Shown piece by piece: positions 1 to 5,062 of a stretch of 5,062 nucleotides of DNA; position 1 is the first letter of the stretch; every line of letters starts with the position of its first letter. The translations under genes were made by a program, and so were the position numbers. The notes under the pieces are model-generated. The model was given only the letters and a program-made list of their open reading frames with translations, did not search any database and was not told the DNA's origin. Location: assembly GCA_041623475.1 (NCBI GenBank), contig JBFJWU010000271.1, positions 1-5,062 on the forward strand, written 5' to 3'. The stretch is from JBFJWU01 sp041623475 [NCBI: bacterium] (GTDB taxonomy: Bacteria; J088).

Positions 1-1899
1 CTGGCCAACGACGTGACAGGAAACGTCTACGTCTCCGATCACCTTGGCGCGAAAATCTGGAAGTTCAAGCCAGATGGGACCGGTGAATTGGTATTGGGGA
101 ATGGGGAAAATTCCGGCTCCCCTGATGGCCCGGCACCGGCGACTTCGGCTATTTCAAATCCTTGGGGTATCGCAATTACTGGACAATCTTTACTCATTGC
201 CGAATCCGATCGAGAATGTATCAGGCGCTTAAGTCTCGAGAACCGCGTGTTATCGACGCTGGCAGGAACTTGTGAGTTGTCCGGATATGCCGACGGCCCT
301 GCGACTAGTGCCGCATTCAATACACCGCGTGGAATTGCCCTCGGACCTGATGGGGCTGTATATGTTGCTGACCAAAAGAATCACGCCATAAGGCGAATTT
401 ACAATGGACAGGTAACTACGATAGTCGGGAACGGTTCAAGTACGTCGGACTTCTCAGTCGATGGTGGTGATGGCGGCCCAGCGATTTCCGCCACCTTGAA
501 TAACCCCCGGGGGATTGCTGTGTTTCCGGACAACACCGGAATCTTGATTGCCGATACCTCGAATGACCGAATCAGGCAAGTCGATTTTTCCACTGGCCTA
601 ATTTTTACGGTTGCAGGCGACGGTACAAGTGAATGGTCTGGATCGTCAAACCCACTCGCGACGGGCGTTGACGGACCGACCTGCGCGTCTGCAGTATCAA
701 GATCCATACACTGGTATTGCGCTAATTCGAATCGGCGACTTCTTCAGTCAACAAACGGCAATATCTCCACGATAGTCGGGACGGGGGATAACGGTAACAA
801 CCCTGCGCCGTTTTCATTCGAAACTGACATCGAGACACCGCAAGCTTTGCTGACAACGGGTGATTCCGTATTATTCTCAGGCGAACGGACCGTATATAAT
901 CTGTCTCCGAATAGTTCGCTCGTTTTCACAATCGGCGGATATAGCGGCGACAACATCAACTATGTCGGCAAAGAATCGAATCGAGTCCCGGGGTCCCTCG
1001 TGAAAACTTCGAGCCTCGGTGCAACAGTGGTCAAAATAGATTCAACCAGATTTGTGGTTGCGCCTAGCGCCTACCCTTCAATGCTAAGTAATGGCGTACT
1101 GGAGCCACCTTTTTCGCAAGACAGTCTCGGAATCGACTTCGTCTACATTGCCGAATCAGATTCGATTATTGGAGTTGATTTGTCCTACAGTACGATTACA
1201 AGGTTATCCTTGTTGAATGCGGTAACAACTGTAATCGCAGGCAATGGTACAACTGGTTACAGCGGAGATGGTGGTCCCGCCACAGATGCGACATTGAATT
1301 TTCCTAAGCGGGGAGCAGTTGCCAACGGCAAGTATTTATTCCCGGACGCGGGCAACCACTGCATTCGCGAGATCGACCTGACAACCTATGAAATCAACAC
1401 CTACGCTGGCCAATGCGGAACCGCTGGCTCAACCGACAACGTCCCAAAAGCGGCGGCGCGATTTGACTCGCCGTGGGGCGTCACGGTGGCGACGGATGGA
1501 ACGGTCATCGTCGCGGATACGGGAAACAAGTGGATTCGCAAAATTGCGACAGACGGAACCGTGACGAAGATCGCCGGTGGTGGGTCTGCAGGCAGCCAGG
1601 GCATCCCTGTCGAGGGGGCTGCGGCTGATGGTACAAAAATTCGTGACGTAAAACGTATTGCGATCTCCAGTGACAACGTCGTCTACTTCACGGCACTCCA
1701 TTCGATTTGGTCAATTTCCAGTATTGACGGGACAGGGACATTGGCCCAAGTTGCTGGGATTGAGGGAAAACCTCAATTGTGGCACGGATACGGCGATGCC
1801 AAATCCGCCCGACTGGGATTCGTGTCGATGCTAGAGGTAATTGGCGATTGGCTATATGCAGCAGACGGTGGCCGGATTTTTCGCATCCGAATAGATTGA
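1..1899 (+). CDS. NHL-repeat beta-propeller protein, 5'-partial
   Basis: The reading frame is open from the first base and the residues before the GTG at 13 (LAND) continue an NHL strand, so the true start lies upstream. Counting from that GTG, 628 residues are visible. They form blades of about 50-60 residues with the pattern GIA-x-Y/I-V/I-AD-x-x-N-x-x-IR, then a V-x-T-V/I-AG-x-G strand and a GDGGPA-T/S-A-x-L/F-N-x-P loop. Blades lie near residues 51-105, 106-165, 166-222, 432-487, 488-546 and 547-604; a half blade at 605-628 ends the chain. Residues 223-431 hold degenerate blades. All six cysteines fall in pairs (69/87, 224/236, 450/468), suggesting disulfides and export, but the N-terminus that would carry a signal peptide is missing. 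NHL propellers usually bind proteins or ligands; no catalytic motif is seen and the role is unknown. The sulfotransferase gene follows 93 bp later on the same strand. Confidence 0.88.
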   Translation: MANDVTGNVYVSDHLGAKIWKFKPDGTGELVLGNGENSGSPDGPAPATSAISNPWGIAITGQSLLIAESDRECIRRLSLENRVLSTLAGTCELSGYADGPATSAAFNTPRGIALGPDGAVYVADQKNHAIRRIYNGQVTTIVGNGSSTSDFSVDGGDGGPAISATLNNPRGIAVFPDNTGILIADTSNDRIRQVDFSTGLIFTVAGDGTSEWSGSSNPLATGVDGPTCASAVSRSIHWYCANSNRRLLQSTNGNISTIVGTGDNGNNPAPFSFETDIETPQALLTTGDSVLFSGERTVYNLSPNSSLVFTIGGYSGDNINYVGKESNRVPGSLVKTSSLGATVVKIDSTRFVVAPSAYPSMLSNGVLEPPFSQDSLGIDFVYIAESDSIIGVDLSYSTITRLSLLNAVTTVIAGNGTTGYSGDGGPATDATLNFPKRGAVANGKYLFPDAGNHCIREIDLTTYEINTYAGQCGTAGSTDNVPKAAARFDSPWGVTVATDGTVIVADTGNKWIRKIATDGTVTKIAGGGSAGSQGIPVEGAAADGTKIRDVKRIAISSDNVVYFTALHSIWSISSIDGTGTLAQVAGIEGKPQLWHGYGDAKSARLGFVSMLEVIGDWLYAADGGRIFRIRID

Positions 1900-1915
1900 G
1901 ATACGGTGTAAATAC

Positions 1916-1952
1916 GGCGCGGTTGGGATCGCATTAGTGCGCCGACACCCAA
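1916..1952 (+). terminator. Possible weak hairpin after the propeller gene
   Basis: A nested inverted repeat lies 16 bp after the stop of the propeller gene: outer arms TTGGG (1923-1927) and CCCAA (1948-1952), inner arms CGCA (1930-1933) and TGCG (1938-1941) around TTAG. An alternative pairing is GGCGC (1916-1920) with GCGCC (1939-1943). No T-run follows, so this is at best a weak or factor-dependent terminator, and may be chance. Confidence 0.2.
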
Positions 1953-1992
1953 TATTGCAGTCTAGATTCTCCTCCCCCGACCTGGTTGATAT

Positions 1993-2832
1993 ATGTACCT
2001 CCCCAATTTCCTAGTCATCGGCACATCCCACGCGGGCACGACGTCGCTTTATTACTGCCTGAAGCAGCACCCGCAGGTTTTCCTGCCAAAAGTCAAAGAA
2101 CCAGGTTTTTTTACGTCGACTGACACGGACAACCCGCGTCAGATTCGCGATGCCCAGGCGTATGCCGATTTGTTCGCTGGCAGCGAATCAGCCGTTGCAC
2201 GTGGCGAAATGTCACCGTATTACCTGCACGCCTGGAATGCCGGGCAGCGAATCAAGGATGCCATTCCGGATGTGAAATTGATCGTCATCCTGCGCGAACC
2301 CGTCAGCCGGGCTTTTTCACATTACCTGGACGTGTACGTTGACCAGCCGGCGCGATATCTGGAAGAGTTCGAAGCCGGGTTCCTGTCCGATCCGCAGCAC
2401 TGGTTTGTGCAACTCAGCTATTACGCACCAGCGATTCGCCATTACCTCGACTTATTTGACAGGCAGCAGTTTCTGTTTCTGGTCACGGAACAATTCGCTG
2501 CAGACCCGACACCGACGCTGGACCGGATCTGCGAATTTCTGGGCGCCGATTCAGGGTTCGATTTCGACTTGTCCCTGCGGCACAACGCTTCAGGGCTGCC
2601 TAAGAGCAGGATATTCAACGCCCTGTTTGGAATGCGCAACGTAAACCATATTGCCAAGCAACTGCTGCCGGATCGCGTAATCGCTGCAGCGACAAGAATA
2701 AAGGGCCGGAATCTGAAAAAGCCGGAATTGCCGACGGCGCTGGCTGGGGAACTTCGCCGCTACTTTGTTGACGACGTGTCGGGCGCATCAGACCTGACTG
2801 GGCTGGACCTCGGCCGACTCTGGAACTACTGA
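1993..2832 (+). CDS. PAPS-dependent sulfotransferase, GTT-motif type
   Basis: Predicted to transfer sulfate from PAPS to a hydroxyl or amino group of an acceptor, most likely a glycan given the neighbours. The 279-residue length is normal for the bacterial Sulfotransfer_1/3-like group related to the heparan sulfate sulfotransferase domain. The 5'-phosphosulfate loop is at residues 6-20 (LVIGTSHAGTTSLYY), followed by the usual HPQVFLPKVKEPGFF segment at 26-40. GEMSPYY is at 71-77. The 3'-phosphate site is LIVILREPVSRAFSHY at 96-111, with Arg101, Ser105 and Ser109. No membrane segment or signal peptide is evident, so it is probably cytoplasmic. The ATG at 1993 fits because bacterial members often begin just before the PAPS loop, but no good Shine-Dalgarno precedes it. 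Oddity: the loop Lys of this family (K in K-x-GTT) is His13 here. The acceptor cannot be predicted. Confidence 0.9.
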   Translation: MYLPNFLVIGTSHAGTTSLYYCLKQHPQVFLPKVKEPGFFTSTDTDNPRQIRDAQAYADLFAGSESAVARGEMSPYYLHAWNAGQRIKDAIPDVKLIVILREPVSRAFSHYLDVYVDQPARYLEEFEAGFLSDPQHWFVQLSYYAPAIRHYLDLFDRQQFLFLVTEQFAADPTPTLDRICEFLGADSGFDFDLSLRHNASGLPKSRIFNALFGMRNVNHIAKQLLPDRVIAAATRIKGRNLKKPELPTALAGELRRYFVDDVSGASDLTGLDLGRLWNY

Positions 2833-2854
2833 ATAATCAACCGCGCAGCGTGAT

Positions 2855-3835
2855 TTAGCCTGCTACCACCTTGCCCGACTTGACCAGTTCTTCCAGGATC
2901 CATTCGTAGGTCGGCTTCAGGCCTGTATCCAGGTCAATCGATGGTTCCCAGCCCAAGGTGTCGCGTAGTAAAGAATTGTCGCTGTTCCGGCCACGCACGC
3001 CCTGGGGCTTGCTGGTGTCGTGATTCTTGGCAATCGTTTTGCCGGAAACCCTGGCGATAATATCGACCAGTCCATTGATGGTCACCATTTCATCCCGACC
3101 CAGATTGAGTGGCAATTTGTAGTCTGATTGCATGTATCGATAGATGCCCTCGACACAATCGTCGATGTACATAAAGGACCGGGTCTGTTCGCCGTCGCCC
3201 CAGACTTCGATCTCGCCCGGGTTGGTCGCCATTGCGATTTTGCGGCAAATCGCGGCCGGAGCTTTTTCCTTGACACCATCGTACTATACCAGGGGCCCGT
3301 ACACGTTGTGGAACCGAACCGCCCGGGTTTCCATTCCGTAGTCATTACCGTAGTACTCGCAAATTTTTTCCATGAACAGCTTTTCCAGGCCATACCCCGG
3401 CTCTGGATCCGCCGGCCAGGCCGTATCTTCTGCCAGCGGCGTCACATCCGGCGAATCCTGCAGATGCTGCGGATAGATACACGCTGACGACGAAAACAGG
3501 AAACGCCCGACCCCGTGCTGCCGCGCGCCCTCGATAACGTTCAGGTTGATATACGTGTCGTTCCGGGTGATATCTGCGTGGTTGGCCGTGATATAGCCGA
3601 TGCCGCCCATATCTGCGGCCAGGTGATAGACCTCGTCGACACCATCACTGGACTTCATGCCTTTTTCGACATCCCGCAGGTCCCAGACCAGGAATTCATC
3701 CGCTGTCGTCGGCTCGTATTCGGGTTCCTTGATGTCTACGCCACGGACCCAATAGCCCTTGTCCTGGAGGAACTTGACCAGATGATGTCCAATAAATCCG
3801 CCTGCGCCGGTTACAAGTGCACGTTTTCCTGACAA
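2855..3835 (-). pseudogene. GDP-mannose 3,5-epimerase-like SDR gene with in-frame amber stop
   Basis: Read through one TAG, this is a single frame of 326 residues that resembles plant GDP-mannose 3,5-epimerase along its whole length. That enzyme uses NAD to convert GDP-mannose to GDP-L-galactose or GDP-L-gulose. The Rossmann loop GAGGFIG is at 10-16. DMGGIGYITANH is at 75-86, SSSACIYP with Cys119 at 115-122, and Y148-x3-K152 at 148-152. RFHNVYGP is at 174-181, EKAPAA with Lys191 at 190-195, WGDGEQTRSFMYIDDCVEG follows, and VRGRNSDN lies near the C-terminus. Spacings Cys-Tyr (29), Tyr-Lys (4) and Lys-Lys (39) match those I recall for Arabidopsis GME (C145, Y174, K178, K217). The start is TTG, with AGGA five bases upstream; an in-frame TAA lies 24 bases upstream of it with no ATG between. 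Codon 184 is TAG (3286-3284). As written, the product is a 183-residue fragment (3835-3284); a downstream ATG at 3232 could give 125 residues but has no clear ribosome site. Error or read-through remains possible. Confidence 0.85.
3284..3286 (-). other. In-frame TAG interrupting the epimerase gene
   Basis: On the - strand the codons run aac gtg tac ggg ccc ctg, then gta tag tac gat ggt gtc. The frame does not shift: family-typical sequence continues directly after the stop with the expected spacing. By that spacing, codon 184 corresponds to Thr210 of the Arabidopsis enzyme. Confidence 0.9.
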
Positions 3836-3840
3836 CTTTG

Positions 3841-3847
3841 TCCTGCC
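3841..3847 (-). promoter_or_regulatory. Ribosome binding site for the TTG-start epimerase gene
   Basis: On the - strand GGCAGGA ends five bases before the TTG at 3835-3833. It decides the start, because the only alternative space back to the upstream in-frame TAA holds no ATG or GTG codon, and because the Rossmann fold begins only four residues after the TTG. Confidence 0.6.
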
Positions 3848-3971
3848 TGTTTGAAGTTAACACTGAATTACGAAGTGCCGAGTCACTGTACTGACCCCGC
3901 CGGAGCAAATTCGAGAACCGATTGCTCGCATACGATGCCCGTTTCTGGGGCTTTCATAAAATTTTACACGA

Positions 3972-4000
3972 ATTTTAGTCCAAAATCGAACATTGTTCGA
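3972..4000 (-). promoter_or_regulatory. Candidate promoter/operator upstream of the epimerase gene
   Basis: On the - strand a TAAAAT hexamer (3977-3972) lies 17 bases downstream of TCGAAC, a poor -35 match that forms one arm of the perfect inverted repeat TCGAAC-AAT-GTTCGA (4000-3986). A protein binding the repeat would cover the -35 region. The promoter match is weak and the transcription start would be far (about 130 bp) from the gene start. Confidence 0.2.
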
Positions 4001-4002
4001 CT
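3982..4002 (-). terminator. Possible weak intrinsic terminator after the second sulfotransferase gene
   Basis: About 30 bases past the stop, the - strand can form an 8-bp stem (AGTCGAAC with GTTCGATT, one G-U pair) with a 3-base loop, running into TTTT. The stem is AT-rich and the T-run short, so it would be inefficient. The same palindrome may instead be an operator. Confidence 0.25.
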
Positions 4003-4031
4003 AATCGGGCTGCTGTGTCCCGTTCGACCGA

Positions 4032-4841
4032 TCAGCCTGATAAAAGGGGCCGTCGCGCCGGAGAACGTTCCGATAACACGTCCGCCAGTCCCTGGTTGTC
4101 ATACGAGTAACCGAACAATTCAATATCACGGCGATAGACATCGGCAACGCGTGCGCGGGCAGCATCCGAATAAGCCTTTAGATAGGCACTGGACTGGATC
4201 CCCGGGCCCGTCAGGTTTTCGCGAGCCAGCCGCCGGTTGTCCGGTAATCCCAGCGTCTGTCGAATGCTCTCGAAATCATCGTCGATATTCTCGTAATACC
4301 CGACGAAATCGACCCGGACACCGGATCGCCAGGGCACGGTCAGGAAACTGTGTTGTGGCTTGAAAACAACGTGCTCGTCCAACCGCTCGGGACGCACCCA
4401 GTTCAATACGAAATCATCAAAATCATTGAATCGGGCAATATTGTCCTGTGCCCAGATCCGGTCCCGTTCGTACATTCCCCCTTTCAGCAGGAATCGGTAG
4501 GCGGAAAACAGCCGGTCCCAGGGGTTCCGCACAAACGTAAATTTGAAATACGTGTCAAAGGCTTCTTGCTCATAGATAATCTGGAACTTTTTAACACTGG
4601 CGTGGAACCCGCCGGGAATCCCGAACAGGCCGGTGCTGACACTGACACCCGCGCATTTGGGAATATGCACAAAAATACAGTGGTGCTGGTCAAATGCAGA
4701 AAACGATTTCTGTGGATCGTCATTTTCGCCCCGGCGCTTTTGTTGCATGCGACCAAATTCGCCAGGCCGAAGCGTTGCAAATATTGTCCGCCGCAATCCG
4801 TACGGCAGGGCAAACAGGCCGCGCTCGAAAACGGTGTTCAA
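4032..4841 (-). CDS. Sulfotransferase family 2-like carbohydrate sulfotransferase
   Basis: Predicted PAPS-dependent O-sulfotransferase of the Sulfotransfer_2 type (the group including chondroitin and heparan 2-O sulfotransferases), a family different from that of the other sulfotransferase here. The 5'-phosphosulfate loop is CIFVHIPKCAGVSVS at residues 55-69, with the expected Lys62. The 3'-phosphate site is FTFVRNPWDRLFSAYRFL at 101-118, with Arg105 and Ser113. FKPQHSFL at 160-167 matches the family's PQ-x-x-FL element, and DFVGYYENIDDDFESI at 178-193 and YRRDIELFGY at 236-245 are typical of its C-terminal half. The 269-residue length is normal for a bacterial member. The start is TTG: the codon two before it in frame is TGA, so no earlier start is possible, and AGGGG lies six bases upstream. 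The TTG overlaps the stop of the glycosyltransferase gene, implying translational coupling. The acceptor is unknown; no transmembrane segment is evident. Confidence 0.88.
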   Translation of the reverse strand: MNTVFERGLFALPYGLRRTIFATLRPGEFGRMQQKRRGENDDPQKSFSAFDQHHCIFVHIPKCAGVSVSTGLFGIPGGFHASVKKFQIIYEQEAFDTYFKFTFVRNPWDRLFSAYRFLLKGGMYERDRIWAQDNIARFNDFDDFVLNWVRPERLDEHVVFKPQHSFLTVPWRSGVRVDFVGYYENIDDDFESIRQTLGLPDNRRLARENLTGPGIQSSAYLKAYSDAARARVADVYRRDIELFGYSYDNQGLADVLSERSPARRPLLSG

Positions 4842-5062
4842 CGTTCACCCCTGATGATCGGCTCAAATCGGTCGGCAATTGCCTGGATATCAAAGGTTTC
4901 CTCGGCATATGAACGCCCGTTTTCGCCCATCCGCTGACGAAGCTCAGCGTCGGTCACGAGCCGCCTGACCGCCGCGGAAAAACCGGCTGTGTCGGTTGGT
5001 TCGACAACCAACCCGGCATCCGCGCTGACGACAGTCCGTGCCGCCAGGTTCTGTCCGGGAAC
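4838..5062 (-). CDS. GT4-type glycosyltransferase, C-terminal 74 residues (partial)
   Basis: The frame enters from the right edge and is open for 74 codons to the TGA at 4840-4838; the start lies outside the window. The visible part matches the end of GT-B glycosyltransferases of family GT4. SADAGLVVEPTDTAGFSAAV (visible residues 13-32) is the nucleotide-sugar domain strand and the D-x-x-x-x-A-x-A-V helix start. RRLVTDAELRQRMGENGRSY (33-52) is the usual L-x-D-x-x-L-R-x-R-M-G-x-NGR helix, and a YAEETFDIQAIADRFE tail ends the protein. Such enzymes transfer a sugar from a nucleotide donor to a growing glycan at the inner membrane face. The catalytic E-x7-E region, and any donor clue, lie outside the window. 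Its stop overlaps the TTG start of the sulfotransferase gene (TTGA), so the two are probably one operon. Confidence 0.82.
   Translation of the reverse strand, partial: VPGQNLAARTVVSADAGLVVEPTDTAGFSAAVRRLVTDAELRQRMGENGRSYAEETFDIQAIADRFEPIIRGER
4846..4852 (-). promoter_or_regulatory. Ribosome binding site for the TTG-start sulfotransferase
   Basis: On the - strand AGGGGTG lies just before the TTG at 4841-4839, inside the last codons of the glycosyltransferase gene. With the in-frame TGA right upstream, it fixes the start. Confidence 0.55.

Larger units (their letters stand above)
3836..4031. other. 196-bp intergenic spacer with AT-rich block
   Basis: This is the only sizeable gap in the - strand gene row. 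It holds an AT-rich block (about 3956-3985) in an otherwise mixed sequence. ATTTTA occurs twice exactly 11 bp apart (3961-3966 and 3972-3977); on the - strand each reads TAAAAT, a 5-of-6 match to a -10 box. TAAAATTTTA (3957-3966) is a perfect palindrome. No convincing gene is seen here. The spacer may hold a promoter for the epimerase gene, separating its transcription from that of the two genes upstream. Confidence 0.5.

Noticed and set aside
418-781. 13-base direct repeat (418-430 and 769-781)
   Set aside because: Both copies encode the T-I-V-G strand of an NHL blade; this is repeat homology within the gene, not a mobile or regulatory repeat.
2833-2854. Bidirectional terminator between the convergent genes
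   Set aside because: The 22 bases hold no stable hairpin or T-run; only a weak GC-rich patch is seen.
2855-3232. C-terminal part of the epimerase as a separate 125-residue gene
   Set aside because: Family sequence continues in frame from before this ATG back to the TAG, no ribosome site precedes the ATG, and the piece lacks the NAD-binding fold and the catalytic Cys.
3284-3286. TAG as a pyrrolysine codon
   Set aside because: Epimerases of this family have no known pyrrolysine, the expected residue is Thr or Ser, and nothing in the window shows pyrrolysine machinery.
3986-4000. Resemblance of CGAAC-ATT-GTTCG to the Gram-positive LexA (SOS) box
   Set aside because: That box has four bases between the CGAAC/GTTCG arms; here there are three. 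No SOS gene is nearby and the host looks Gram-negative.
3851-4363. 170-codon open frame on the + strand
   Set aside because: It overlaps the 3' end of the second sulfotransferase gene on the other strand, starts in the intergenic gap, and its protein is rich in Arg/Pro with no recognisable fold; a shadow frame.
4350-4937. 195-codon open frame on the + strand
   Set aside because: It lies opposite the well-supported sulfotransferase and glycosyltransferase frames; no family resemblance.

Overview
The window looks like a piece of a bacterial, probably Gram-negative, surface-polysaccharide locus. Dense bacterial gene packing, Shine-Dalgarno sites and a 4-base stop/start overlap support a bacterium. 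The sequence alone does not give the taxon; a marine or environmental proteobacterium would fit but is a guess. No RNA gene, insertion sequence or CRISPR array was seen.

Layout. The left arm is on the + strand: the 3' part of a long NHL-repeat beta-propeller protein (1-1899, start outside the window), a 93-bp spacer, then a PAPS-dependent sulfotransferase of the GTT-motif type (1993-2832). The right arm is on the - strand and runs toward it. It begins with the last 74 codons of a GT4-type glycosyltransferase (5062-4838). A sulfotransferase of a different family follows (4841-4032), starting with TTG inside the glycosyltransferase stop (TTGA). After a 196-bp spacer comes a GDP-mannose 3,5-epimerase-like SDR gene (3835-2855). 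The two arms converge with only 22 bp between their stop codons.

How the genes may work together (inference): the epimerase would make a GDP-hexose donor (GDP-L-galactose or GDP-L-gulose type), the glycosyltransferase would transfer a sugar, and the two sulfotransferases would sulfate the glycan or another surface acceptor. The propeller protein has three well-spaced cysteine pairs, which suits an exported protein, but no link to the glycan is shown.

The most striking oddity is the epimerase gene. It reads as one continuous frame of the family's normal length, interrupted by a single in-frame TAG at codon 184. That stop lies between the two predicted acid/base residues, Cys119 and Lys191. 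Nothing else in the frame is broken, so it is a very recent pseudogene, a sequencing or assembly error, or a read-through codon. A second oddity is a His where the first sulfotransferase should have its PAPS-loop lysine.
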